Of a stretch of DNA of 64,000 nucleotides, positions 22,901 to 33,527 are shown one piece after another (within the stretch, counting starts at the first letter, position 1; every line of letters begins with the position of its first letter). The notes beneath the pieces are model-generated. The model saw nothing but the letters and a program-made list of their open reading frames with translations. It was not told where the DNA came from and searched no databases. The translations under genes and the position numbers were made by a program. The stretch covers positions 5,726,501-5,790,500 of the forward strand of contig BSBM01001067.1 in NCBI GenBank assembly GCA_027924585.1, written 5' to 3'. The DNA is from Larix kaempferi (taxonomy: Eukaryota; Streptophyta; Pinopsida; Pinales; Pinaceae).

Positions 22901-24704
22901 TGCTAGCTTAAATTGTCAAAATCCTTAGAGATGTCCAATTTCATGAGCATACCCGGGGTTTTGGTCGCACGTAGGGAATGGATTACTTCGTGAGTCAAAA
23001 TGACGTTGTCCATAATCTGCCTCCCTTCCACATATCATGTTTGCTCTAGATAAATTAGTTGCGACAAGATCGGCTTTAGCCTCAGTGATATGACCTTCAT
23101 GATGACTTTGTAGATTACATTGAAGAGGGAAATCGGTCTAAAGTTTTTAGGATCTTCCACCTTGTCTTCCTTAGGAATGAGTGAAATAAAAGTGGCATTG
23201 AGGATGGACATAACTCCTTGTGTTCGTCTGGAATATTCTACCAAAAGCCACACTTCTTCCCTTACTAAGAACCAACAATGGTGAAAGAAGTCCGTTGCAA
23301 ATCTGTCTAGGTTGGGGAATTTCCACAGTGGCATTTCTTTCATGGCGATGTCAACTTCTTCCTAAGTTATGGGTGTCATCAATGTTGCATTCTGATCCTT
23401 TAAAATAGAGTGAGGGATGTGTTGCATGATTTTGTTGATGGCCTCTACATGTTCTAGATTTAGCTCTGACATCAAGTCCTTGAATAAACGAACCAGTTCC
23501 TAGTCTATATCTTCTCGTTCTATGATTACGGCCCCCTGTGGATTTCGGAGTTTATGAATACGATTGGCATGACGTCTCTGAATGATAGAGTGGTAAAAAA
23601 ATTAGTGTTGCGCTCACCTTATTTAAGCCATTGGACTCTTGGATTTTGGCATCAAAGGATCTCCTCCTATGAATTGCGCTCAACAATTTGTTGTTCTAGG
23701 AATTGCTCTTTCTCAATAAGGGTAGTTGTGCATACTATGAGAATGATATCTTGTCGAAATTGTCTCATTTGGGCTTCCAAATCCCTTTGATCTTGGAAAA
23801 TGTTACCAAAGCTGGTTTTGTTCCATTGTTTGAGTTTCTACTTGAAGCGCTTGAGCTTTTGTTGAAAATGATACATTAGGGAGCCTCTATGGATCGTTGA
23901 TTCATCCCACCAAGTGATGACGTTGTCTTGGAAGTCCTTGTTGGTGGGCCAAATTTTTTTAAATCTAAATGGGTTGCATAAGGGGAGACCCGCCGCATCA
24001 ATTGTGAGGTTTATAGGCCAGTCGCCCGAGTTGTTGCAGGGGAGAATGGAAGCCTCCATGTCCATAGCTGTCATGGGGACATATTCATTGACTAGAAATC
24101 TATACAGATGACATGCTACTTGTTACAATCTTGATTGTCTATTTTTCTAGGTGTGGATGTCGTTAGAGGTTTCCAGATATACTAAGCTGAGATACTGGAT
24201 AGTGTTGGCAAATTCATTGATCTCCACCTCTAGACGTCTGATACCCCCTAAATTTTCATCTAGGGATGTGATGATAGTGAAGTCTCCACCTATTATCTAA
24301 TGCTAGTCATGAATCGGATCTTTGATGTGGCATGGGAGCTGCAAAAAAATGAACTTATCCTGTAGGGTCTGGGGGGCATAAACATTAGTGAGAGTGCCTC
24401 CAACATTTGATCCAATGTACTTGAAATGTAAAGAAAGTGTCCAATAGGTGGATAAAGATTTATAGATATCAATAGTGACTCGAATTCTAGAGGATTTCCA
24501 ACCCACCTGTCGTTTCTCTTGCATCTAGAGTAATAATTTGACTAATGTGCCAACACCTTGAGAGAATGCGCTGGATTCCTCCCCCGAGTATTTGGTTTCC
24601 TGTAACATAAATATATCTAGTCGTTCCTCCAATATTCATTTGCACATGAACTTTTTCTTACTCTTTCCATTGATACCCCTTATGTTATAGGATTGTATCT
24701 TCAT
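19998..24704 (-). pseudogene. LINE ORF2 (endonuclease-RT-zf-RVT-RNase H), many frame breaks
   Basis: The minus-strand ATG at 24704 opens MKIQSYNIRGINGKSKKK, then MLQETKYS and VYAPQTLQDKF of the AP-type endonuclease (24.7-24.3 kb), then a linker with NPFRFKKIWPTNKDF (about 24.0 kb). RT motifs are SLIPKEDKVEDPKNFRPISL (23.1-23.2 kb), YQGDPLSPFLF and the catalytic FVDD (near 22.61 kb). Then come GGLGIRNPETMN (22.1 kb), zf-RVT with HLCYQEEKTINHILNDC (21.4 kb), and RNase H with LNFDGTSKGNP, GVESNNAAKL and IEGDSKLIIDML (21.0-20.6 kb). A 172-codon open tail follows to 19998. Segments lie in different frames, so no protein is made. Confidence 0.85.
20484..20509 (+). repeat. GAGAGT microsatellite
   Basis: About four copies of a six-base GAGAGT unit lie inside the LINE ORF2 tail, producing the TLTLTLTL run in its minus-strand reading. 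Confidence 0.7.
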
Positions 24705-24784
24705 GGTTAAAAGTTGTGCGGGATGGGGATGAAGGTGTGTGTAAGCACATCCATCTAACGAGAGTTTACCATTATCTTCCCGAA

Positions 24785-26253
24785 TTATTCAATAAGATGC
24801 TTGGTAGGTTTCCTACCTTGCTTCTTGTCTCCTTTGGTTTGTTTCTTAATGGGATTACTTGGCCTAGAGGCCACCCCCAAACTATTTTTGGCCCTAGCCG
24901 CTTCTCCAACTTGCGAGTTGAGATCAACCTTGTGGAGTTTTGTCAATTGCTCCATTGGGACTGCTTTATAGTCTCTTTTTCGACACGCCTCTACAATATT
25001 TTCAAGGTTGAGGTTGGCCAAGTCATTGTCATCAAATTATGAGTCCAAGTTTGCTCCATCATCCATTGATGCATCTTCTTGCCCCAAAGGTGTGGCTCCC
25101 TTGTTCGGATCTGTTACGATTTACTCCATAATTGGCTCTTGTTGGATTGGTTGAGTGACAACTTCCATAGTTGGGCTTGCTTGAAGTGGATCCTGTCTTG
25201 AGTCTTTTCCCCCTCTATTATTATTTTGGCTTCTAGGTTTGCAGGGAGATCATCAAACTTGTTTTTGTTTTCAAAGCTTTTTCCTGGATTCCCCCCTTGT
25301 CGCTTATGATCATCTTTTCTTTTTCCTTGAGTTGGGATGAAGTTCTCCTTGCCCTTGTTCGCTTTAGGGGTTGTTTCCTTGGGTGTATTATTTAGGGGAA
25401 AATCCTGGAAGAGATTCCCATGGGCATGACATTTCTTGCACTTGACGGTATGTTCTCATAGTCGATGGTCTGGATCTAGTCCTCATCGTGGTGTGTGATA
25501 CATATTTCATCGGGGAGGGAATGAGATATATTGAGATATACACAAATCCATGCATAAGAAGTATACCTCCCCACCTTGGTTTCTTTTGAATCTTTGAAGA
25601 ACTTGCCCAGGGTGTTTCCAATGGTTTCCAACAGTTCTGGTAGCCCAAATTCCAAAGGGAGAGAGTACAACTGAATCTAGACTAGCACATGGGTGAATTC
25701 CTCCTTATTCGGGCCGAAATTTTCCATCCAGTTGTGCAAGAAGAGTCCAACCAAATTGTAGAAGTATGGGCCACTATCAAAGATGTGGCCTCTTCCCTCT
25801 TTATTATGGAATGTTGTGGTAAAAAAACCCTTCTATCCCAGATGTAGCTCATAGTGCCCTTTGGGACTCCACCATGTTTTTATCCAGTGGATCAAATCCC
25901 GCTCTGATGGCCATAGCCCCAAAATTTTTTTGGTCAAAGCATAGTCCTTCATAAATTGTGTATTCTTCATAGCGATCTGATTTCATTTCATATTTGGGAA
26001 TCGTTACTGATTGAGGGATGCATTTTCCTAGTTCCCATCTTTGAGTCACCTTTGGATACAAGGTGGATGCTTCTTGAGCAACCTCCTTTCCCTTGCCTCT
26101 TTCGTCTGTGGAGTCAGTAGAGGGGAGTGGTTCGCCTGAATTTCCTTGCTGCCATTGATTTTTGTTTTCAGTTGTCCATGTTGTCGTTCGAATATTGACT
26201 ACATCATGATAAGAGTGGGGAGGGAGTTGTCCTTCCCCGCCCAAGGAAGCCAT
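24785..26253 (-). pseudogene. LINE ORF1 (DUF4283 plus degenerate zinc knuckle)
   Basis: The minus-strand ATG at 26253 begins MASLGGEGQLPPHSYHDVV, typical of plant LINE ORF1 starts. The segment to 25849 holds the N-terminal region. 25670-25476 reads LYSLPLEFGLPELLETIGNT and YAWICVYLNIS, the second half of DUF4283. Near 25.45 kb is KCKKCHAHGNLFQDF, a CCHC knuckle in which the His and last Cys are replaced by Asn and Phe. The C-terminal part is basic (KKQTKGDKKQGRKPTK, about 24.8 kb). Frame changes between blocks show that it is dead. The protein would have been the RNA-binding partner of ORF2. Confidence 0.8.
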
Positions 26254-26353
26254 GGTTAAGGGCCAAGGGGCAGCCAACCCATTGAGCACCATAAAACCCT
26301 AACCATAACTCCCCTTCATAATGAATTTTGAATATGTATTAAATCCGCTATTA

Positions 26354-26374
26354 TTCTCTCTCTCTCTCTGTATA

Positions 26375-26431
<57 letters not shown>
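26354..26431 (+). repeat. compound microsatellite (CT)n-(TA)n-(TGTA)n
   Basis: About eight CT, then TA repeats, then roughly a dozen TGTA (or GTAT) units in a row. It lies immediately beyond the presumed 5' end of the minus-strand LINE. Confidence 0.95.
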
Positions 26432-27636
26432 TTTTTAGTGTATATTTTCACGGGTCAAACTCAACCTTACATTTGGTTAATAAAAGAAAGAAGTACATAT
26501 AAAATGCCCTGATAACCAAGAGAAGCCATGGTTTGAAATGGGATCATGTTAGATGCAGTGGAAAAACGTTGTAAAAAGTATACATGCCAAAAGCATAGTT
26601 GTTATCATGCTCCAAAGTTAAATTTTCTTCTTATTTTTTCTTTTTTTTGTCTTTCTCTTTTTTTTTTCATTTTTTCTTGAAGGTGGCAACACCTATTATA
26701 ACTCAGTTGTTAGATTGGTAGTGAGGATAGCCATCACTAGGTTCTATCTATGAGTGCGAGCTAACTCATCATTGTTATTCAAGGAAAACCATGCCACCTG
26801 AAATAACCTACTAATGGTCCATAAGGGGGTAAACATCCAATCTTTCCAGGTGCCTCTAGGCCTTGTGCTATTAATATATTTCCTTATGTCCAAGGAAGAT
26901 GAGCTCTTAGCCAAGCATAAACAATTTTATGTCTTTACTCCATTACCTATAAGGGTGGTTTAAGCCCCCTATAGTATTACCATGATACCCAGTATCCCTT
27001 TTTCTACATCATCGTTGAGGCTAAGTAGAGGTCATATGGTATCATGTATCCACCAAGATTTAGCTCCAAAGATAGAGTTATCATTGCAACACAAACTAAT
27101 AAATGACTGGACTTCTTATTTAAAATATTGATAATTATTGATTGATCTTTGACGCTACTCACCAATCCTCTCTAACTTCATGAAAAATATAAGTGGTTGG
27201 TCCATATTACGAAAATATAGCATATGATCTATTTTTATTGCATTTTCAACTTAGATCGTTGATAGTGTTAGGGTGTAAAATCCATCAAATCTTTAAAAGT
27301 GTTAATTCCAATAATTTTCAACAATATTTTATTATTAAAGGTATTTTGGTTTCTTGTAGATATGTTTTTCTCTCTCATGCATGAGGTTATTAGGATATAA
27401 GGTTTGTATGTTGTAATAAAAGTCACTTTATGATTTAGTTATGTTTTTGTACTTTTTGTGTAAAGCATATCTATCCACATTTATAGGTGAAAATGATTGG
27501 ATCCATAAGTAACCATATATAAGGAGGTGTGCTCCTATTTAATAATTGCACCAATTATTCATGATATCATATTGTGTATCTCACTCATGTATTTGGCAAT
27601 GTAACCCTATTAGGGTTTCTAGTGAAATTTATAATA
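26432..27636. other. AT-rich spacer, possibly including a degenerate Copia LTR
   Basis: No gene is seen. The last 200-500 bp may be a degraded LTR because a primer-binding-like site follows at 27637. A similar stretch (ATTATTCATRATATCATATTGTG) occurs at 27565 and 31272, as expected of paired LTRs, but no clean termini remain. Confidence 0.4.
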
Positions 27637-27649
27637 TGGTATCAAAGAG
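27637..27649 (+). promoter_or_regulatory. degenerate tRNA-Met primer-binding site (Copia)
   Basis: TGGTATCAAAGAG resembles TGGTATCAGAGC, the complement of the initiator tRNA-Met 3' end used by plant Copia elements. It sits upstream of the Copia gag remnant at 28.4 kb on the same strand, which supports the reading. Confidence 0.4.
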
Positions 27650-28419
27650 AGAGACAACCTAGGAATAATATACAAGGAGTGATTAGATTAATGGGTTAGT
27701 AAAATTGATTGTGTTGAAGGCATGGGATTGAAGAAGCGAGTTGTCATTGAAGGGAGATGTCATTGTAGGCACAAATTGGAGTAGTCTTGATGCTGCTAGG
27801 ATAGAATTGACATTTCTATATGCATTATTCCTTGTCTGAAAGATATCATGTCATTGTTTCAATTAGAAGAAAGTGAAGTCATTGTCTAGTTGAAGGAGCA
27901 ATCACCATTTCAATTAGAAGTAGCATAGCCACCATTAAAACTTAGTTTTGACAAATTTGAAGTTGCCCGGCATTTCCCGACATGTCCAACATTTGAGTCG
28001 ATGTGATGTAGTTGTTGCGCCATTCATCAAGAAAAAAGGATCGTGTGATAGATGTAGAAATAATTGCCTCTTAAATGAGCTGCCATAAGAAAAATATGCA
28101 TCTATTTGCAAAGGGAAAGCTACCAATCTATCTGTCGTGATGCATCTAACCAACAATTTTTGGAGCTATTGAATGGTTTTGCAAGGTATTTTACTTGTCG
28201 AAATTACATGCAGTTGGAGTCACTTCCAAAATTTGTTGAAAATAACAAGTAGAAAGACAAACCATAGGTGATGCTTGGCCTTTCTTTTATGTGGAGGGAA
28301 ATTATTGTTTTAGAGGGAATAGATTTAAACATTGGGGTTTATAGTAGTACACTTCAACATAAGTTCTTTAATGGAGTTGAGTTTTCAAACCAAACAAAAG
28401 AATAGTTTTTGTTTTTGTT

Positions 28420-29540
28420 TTTTTTCCAGTTAGAATCTTGAACATGAAAATGCCATTAGAGAGATACTTTGGCTCCAATTTCCACACCTAGAAAGTAAAT
28501 CTATATGCAATTGATGAGAAAAAGACTATTGGGAATTGTAAAAGGGACTTAGCAATCACCAACACATCGAAATAAATTATTCGAATGGCAAAGTAGAGAT
28601 GATAAAGACAAATTTTTTATTGGACTTCCTCTCTCAAATTTATATATACATCATATAGATCTAGAAAAATCATCCAAGAAAATATGGGATAGTATGATTT
28701 CATTGTTTGGAGCAAAAGTGTTGAATGCAAAATTTTATCTAAAGCTACAATTATTTATATTCAAGATGTTTTCTAAAGTCACTATGTCCAACCGCATTGT
28801 TGATGTAATTGTAACTTCGGAATGTATTTCACCTATGTATATTGTACTCCTATAGATATGTTATTATTCCTCTATACGGAAGTGTCGTCATTTGTATTGA
28901 CAAGTGTCGCAAGTGTCGCAACTTGCATGTGATGGGTTATTAGACCACAAAGTGTGGGTTCGACCCTGATTAGTATTACCATGGGTTATTAGACTGAGTT
29001 AGACAAGTCAGCCTTGCTAGTTTATTAGGTAGGTCAGGTTATGTATAAATAGAGTGCGGGAGGCACTCTATTTGATCACTTCATTATTCACTTCTACACT
29101 CTCCAGAAAGTGGTGCACAAGTGATGAAGGAGGAGTAGCTGCTAGGAGGACTATCTCTTGTACTTGGGTTGTATCATTGCTCTTTCTATCTCTGAGGAAG
29201 TTGTGGCATTTTTCACCTTTATGGTTTTCCCCAGTGAAACTCTGTGTGTCTATTGTCTCATGTGATTGCTTGTTGTGATTGATATGCTTGATATATTGTA
29301 CATGTTATTCTTTCAGTAAAGATCCTAGAGTATATTGAATTAATGCTCAAAAAATTAGCACGCATAAGTAATCTAATATCTTTCATCAAATAGTTAGCAT
29401 AAGTCAAAGCTAAGATGGAGGAAGAGGATGCCAAAGCCATACTTTTAAACAATATGCCTTCTAAATACAACAATGTTATTTTTACTCTCAGTGAGTGATG
29501 TCTTCACAAACTGTGGAATATATCATTGTTGTTCTCATTT
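28420..29540 (+). pseudogene. Copia gag remnant, split by a solo LTR
   Basis: The left part reads IGLPLSNLYIHHIDLEKSSK, KIWDSMISLFGAKVLNAKF and LFIFKMFSKVTMSNRI. The right part (from 29361) continues SNLISFIK, VKAKMEEEDAKAILLNNM and PSKYNNVIFTLSE. Together these give the UBN2-type gag of plant Copia elements, which forms the virus-like particle. The LTR lies between the two halves, and the reading frame continues across it once one TSD copy is discounted. Two stops (TAG and TAA) in the right half show decay. Confidence 0.85.
28798..29360 (+). mobile_element. solo LTR of the 44-kb Copia family, TSD CGCAT
   Basis: A 563-bp LTR runs from TGTTGATGTA to ATTAGCA. It matches the 649-bp LTRs at 44008 and 50291 in order but lacks parts of the GGGTTATTAGACCACC repeats. 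CGCAT is present immediately before (28793-28797) and after (29361-29365), so this is an intact solo LTR formed by LTR-LTR recombination. It keeps the TATA box and the inverted repeat at 29047-29073. Confidence 0.92.
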
Positions 29541-30208
29541 CTTTTAACCAAAATGAGTATTGATTATATTAAAGGAAGGTTGTGACCAAACTAGATAGTG
29601 AGATAATACAATCATAATTTCTAAGGATGCAAAAAAGAACAGTAAAAAAATCAAAATAAGCACAAGGTCTATCTAAATCCCACCATGCCATTATTATAGT
29701 CTTCCTCAAAGATCTTACATGCTTGAGAGTGTATATTCTATCCTAATATCAACTTAAACTTGCATAACATAACACTAAAAAGTAGTGATGAAAAACAACC
29801 AATGGAGAAATACTAGTGCTTCTTTGTTGGGTCTTGTCCTCGCCTTCAACAATTTCCATAATATTTGGTGCTTAGATGACTTTGTCTTCTTCTCTAACTA
29901 TTTCTCAAGGATATGCTACAAAAATGTCTAGCATTCTGGACAAGTCTAGGATTATTTGCATGAACATGTTGTACTCAGAAGTTAATCGCTCAATTTGAAT
30001 TTTGCATATCCATCCTTAAATCCATATTTACAACTTTAGCATTCAATGCCTCTCAGTGGGAGACAATGATATCAATTAATTAGGTAATGGATACCTATAA
30101 CCCCTCTATCTGGTGAGCCTAACTCTTTAATATCTAGCGAAACTCCATAATTTCACAAGCCTTACCACCACTGCAATGATTTATAAAAACCATGGTTGAA
30201 ATAGATAA
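29541..30208. other. spacer, probably Copia interior
   Basis: No domain is recognised after the gag remnant. Stops occur in all frames. Confidence 0.4.
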
Positions 30209-30547
30209 AGGTTGGCATGAAGGAAAAACCAAAGCACTCTTCCCACACCTTGAAACCCTATCACCTATCATTACCAACCATTTGGGCACCTCACAAAGAG
30301 TTTGATTAAAAGAAACGCCAAAGTGGAGAGAATTGTTGTTCTCTTAGATGAAGAAAAAAGAACCAATGCAAACCCTAGATAGAGGTTAGCATGAAGGACA
30401 AACCAAAGCACTCTTCCCACACCTTGAAACCCTATCACCTATCATTACCAACCATTGGGGCACCTCACAAAGAGTTTGCATAAAAGAAATGCCAAAGTGG
30501 AGAGAATTGTTGTTCTCTTAGATGAAGAAAAAAGAACCAATGCAAGA
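30209..30547 (+). repeat. 174-bp tandem duplication
   Basis: The unit starting AGGTTRGCATGAAGGA begins at 30209 and again at 30383. The copies are nearly identical, sharing for example ACCAACCATTKGGGCACCTC. Confidence 0.85.
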
Positions 30548-31990
30548 GATATAGAAGATGATCCTTAACTTGTGTCTACATTATATTCAAGATATAAACA
30601 TAGGAGATAAACTAAATATAATGAAGAAATATAATATTATTATTGCAAGAAAATGGTTCCCATATCCCATAACTGTAGGTTTCAAGTTAATAATGTTTTC
30701 AATGAAAATTTCAAGGACAAACCACATGTAACCAATGTAGTCATTGATGCATATCCTCCAAATGTAGACAATGGTGATGACCTTGCTGAAGAAATGAAAT
30801 TTTACACATTTTAAGAATCTTTCAGTTTGAAGACAAGAATGGATCTAATTTAGATATAAATTAGCATGGATGATTGCCCATATAGTTTGGGAATCTGTGG
30901 GACTTGGTAATTATACCCTTGCAAGGGTCATGAGATAGCTAAATGGGGCATTGTGGATGCAACTCAACATGAATGGTTGTCTAATAATTCAAGAGATTCA
31001 TAATTTGGAAGTTTAAGGAGGTGGAATCTGAGAACTTAGTATTTCAACTTGGGAGCTGCACATATATATAAGGGTTACAAGACATCTTAATAGAGCTCTA
31101 CCTAAACCAGGAACCACTTTCCAAGAAGAAGCTTCAAAAGAGTGTTTGGTTCCAGTTACTTCTAATTTTTTTTCCAGTTAAAGTGTTTGCTTTTAGTTAG
31201 TTTGGGTTTTAATACTGTGATCCTTAGAGGGGTTATTAGGTTACAAGACTTACCATATAATAAATGTATAAATTATTCATAATATCATATTGTGTTATTG
31301 TGTGTATCTCATGTTTAATTTGTTTCTTAATAGAGTTTTATGCATCATCTGAAAATTATCATGAAAATCATCATGTTCTGGGTTTGGATTACATGTTATC
31401 AAAGGCACACACAATTATGTGTTGTTTAAAATTTCTTGCATTTCCTCTAACTTCTTCCTAACAGCTAACATAAAAAAAAATCATGATATTATTTTTTCCA
31501 TTGGATTAATTATAAATTAAGCTATTCCTATGTTCACTAGATCAATTCATTTGCAAGGCAATGGAGTTCTTATGTTTGATTTATTGTCTTCTAAACAAAC
31601 AGTCGAATATCTCTCAACACAAGGGAATGATGCCTATTTAGAAGGATAATTGTGCTAAAACTTAACTAAAAGGGATAGTTAAATACATGTGGCTCCACTT
31701 TCTCAAGGCATGGTCTCTACCTAAGCGTAGGATTCTTTACATTTATAGGTGCCCTTGATATTTGGTTAAGTGCCTTTTAGGATATATAATAAGTGTATCT
31801 TTTTAGTTGTTTAGTCTGCTTTAAGTCAGGATATATAGGATCTATAATGTATATGAAGTGTTGGAGCTAGCCTATCTAATGTATATTGTGTAGGTTATTT
31901 AAAGTATGAGGATATACTCTTTCTACAAGCAGATAATAATAGGAAAGGAATAACTACTAACATATCCTATATCCTCCTATACTACAGAAT
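30548..31990. other. AT-rich spacer
   Basis: No gene is seen. A stretch near 31.25-31.4 kb resembles the sequence before the primer-binding-like site at 27.6 kb and may be the 3' LTR of the decayed Copia. No clear termini or TSD remain. Confidence 0.4.
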
Positions 31991-32432
31991 TTAGTCCCTT
32001 TACTCGCCTTTTTTTTGTTTTGTTAATTCAAATCATGATATGTTCCCTTGATCTAAGTTGGTTAAGAGCCAAGGCCTTTTTTTTGTTTTGTTAATTCAAA
32101 TCATGATAGAATACTAAAAGCTTGTTAATTAAGACTTTTGTTCTTATTTTTGAGATTGGTTTATTATTAAAATGCATTTTATATTAAACTAATTGTTTTG
32201 TTAATTCAAATCAGGAGAGAATACTAAAAGTTTGTTAATTGAGATTTTTGTTGTTATTTTTAAGATTGTTTTATTATTAAAATGCATTTTATAGTAAAAT
32301 AATTAATGATGTATAGGTCAGAATATATAATATCTTATTCGAAGCTATTTTAAATTGAATGGTATATATTCCAATCTATAGAATATTAATTGCTCTATTA
32401 CAAGGAGTATATTTATAACTACGCTTGTTGTT

Positions 32433-33062
32433 CAGATTATATTTCATGACAGTAGGGTGCCGATGGAGTCTGTAGTGGCTCACGCTGTGGCGGTTACACA
32501 ACATTACGAGGCTCCTGTCCAAGCGAGTAGAACACGACCTGTGCGGGTGGAACAGATTGACAAATCCATGCCGTGGGCTTTTTTTGATGGAGCCTCATTA
32601 GACCATCAATCGGTGTGTGGAGGGGGGGGAGTCCTTTACAAAACTGAGTCCCATTACTTCCATCTTGTGGCTGGTTTGGGGAGAGGATCAAATAACTATG
32701 CTGAACTTATGTCTCTTAAACTGCTGATGTTATTTGCACTTGAACAAGGATGTCTATCTCTACAGATTTTTGGCGACTCCATGTTAGTTATCGAATGGGC
32801 AAAGGAGATCACACATTGTCATGTGATGGTACTATTACCTATCCTGGAGGAGGTGATCCGGTTAAAGCAGTCCTTTAACCACATTACATTTACACATGTT
32901 TACAGGGAGAGGAATGGGTTGGCCGATCAGCTCTCCAAGGAAGCAACGCAGCAGGACTTAGCACTTGGCACTTGGAGGATTACTATTCATTCACCGGGGG
33001 CACTTTCAACTATTATCACAGACCTTTTCATGATGATATTGAGGCACAACATTGAGCAATAG
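32433..33062 (+). pseudogene. LINE RNase H domain (C-terminal end of ORF2)
   Basis: The frame is open from the insertion junction to the stop at 33060-33062, and its first codons continue an ORF2 linker, so no native start is present (the first ATG at 32463 is internal). RNase H motifs are WAFFDGASLD, NNYAELMSL, IFGDSMLVIEW and VYRERNGLADQLSKEA, giving the D-E-D-D catalytic set intact. RT and endonuclease are absent through truncation. RNase H would remove template RNA during LINE integration. No nonsense or frameshift is seen in the 210 codons, but without the upstream part it cannot work as a LINE. Confidence 0.88.
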
Positions 33063-33325
33063 CCCAGCTTTTGTTGACAAATGATGGTTACGTTCTTCCA
33101 TTTATGTTACAGTAGATTTAATGTAATAGGATATATGCGGGTTGTATGGACAGCAGTAGTATTGTTTTTGTTGTATGTATGGGACATTAGATATGATGAT
33201 AATATGGGACAGTAAATATGTGACAATGTAGGGATCTCAGTGATTCTACTACATGTGCATAATGTAATTTTGTTCATCTATTTGAAATAAAATTACGATT
33301 TTTTCCGAGGAAAAAAAAAAAAAAA
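32433..33325 (+). mobile_element. 5'-truncated LINE insertion with 16-bp TSD
   Basis: AACTACGCTTGTTGTT occurs at 32417-32432 and at 33326-33341, with its first A residues ambiguous with the poly(A). Between them lies the end of a LINE: RNase H coding sequence, about 250 bp of 3' UTR, a T-run/A-tail hairpin and the poly(A). This is a textbook target-primed insertion and looks recent because the TSD is perfect and the coding part is open. Confidence 0.95.
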
Positions 33326-33327
33326 AA
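33299..33327 (+). other. LINE 3' terminal hairpin and poly(A)
   Basis: Six T, CCGAGG, then the A tail: TTTTTTCC can pair with GGAAAAAA around a two-base GA centre. Confidence 0.6.
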
Positions 33328-33527
33328 CTACGCTTGTTGTTATTTTTAAGATTGGTTGATTATTAAACTGCATTTTATAGTAACATAATTAATCTTGTAT
33401 AGGTCAAAATATATATTATCCGATTTGAAGGTACTTTAAATTGAATGGTATATATTCCAATCTATAGATTATTAATTTCTCTATTACAAGGTGCATATTT
33501 ATAATTACGATTGATGTGTTAACCATA

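Larger units (their letters stand above)
19165..26347 (-). mobile_element. long L1-like LINE, heavily decayed
   Basis: On the minus strand the order ORF1, endonuclease, RT, zf-RVT, RNase H, long 3' tail is complete, so this is close to a full-length element of about 7.2 kb. The 3' end on the minus strand reads GATTATTATGGCAAAG without a long poly(A). A 9-bp direct repeat CTATTATTC at 19156-19164 and 26348-26356 brackets it and may be the target-site duplication, though it is short and AT-rich. Many frameshifts and stops show it is old. Confidence 0.75.
31991..33520 (+). repeat. AT-rich imperfect tandem array, interrupted by a LINE insertion
   Basis: Units contain TTTTGTTAATTCAAATCA, GTTATTTTTRAGATTGGTT, ATGCATTTTATA and AATTGAATGGTATATATTCC. 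They recur at about 32010, 32080, 32195 and 32260, and again after the LINE at 33340-33500. The 893-bp LINE fragment at 32433 sits within the array, so the array is older. Confidence 0.7.

Noticed and set aside
26283-26296. AAACCCTAACC, telomere-like
   Set aside because: It is a single copy in the LINE leader, not an array.
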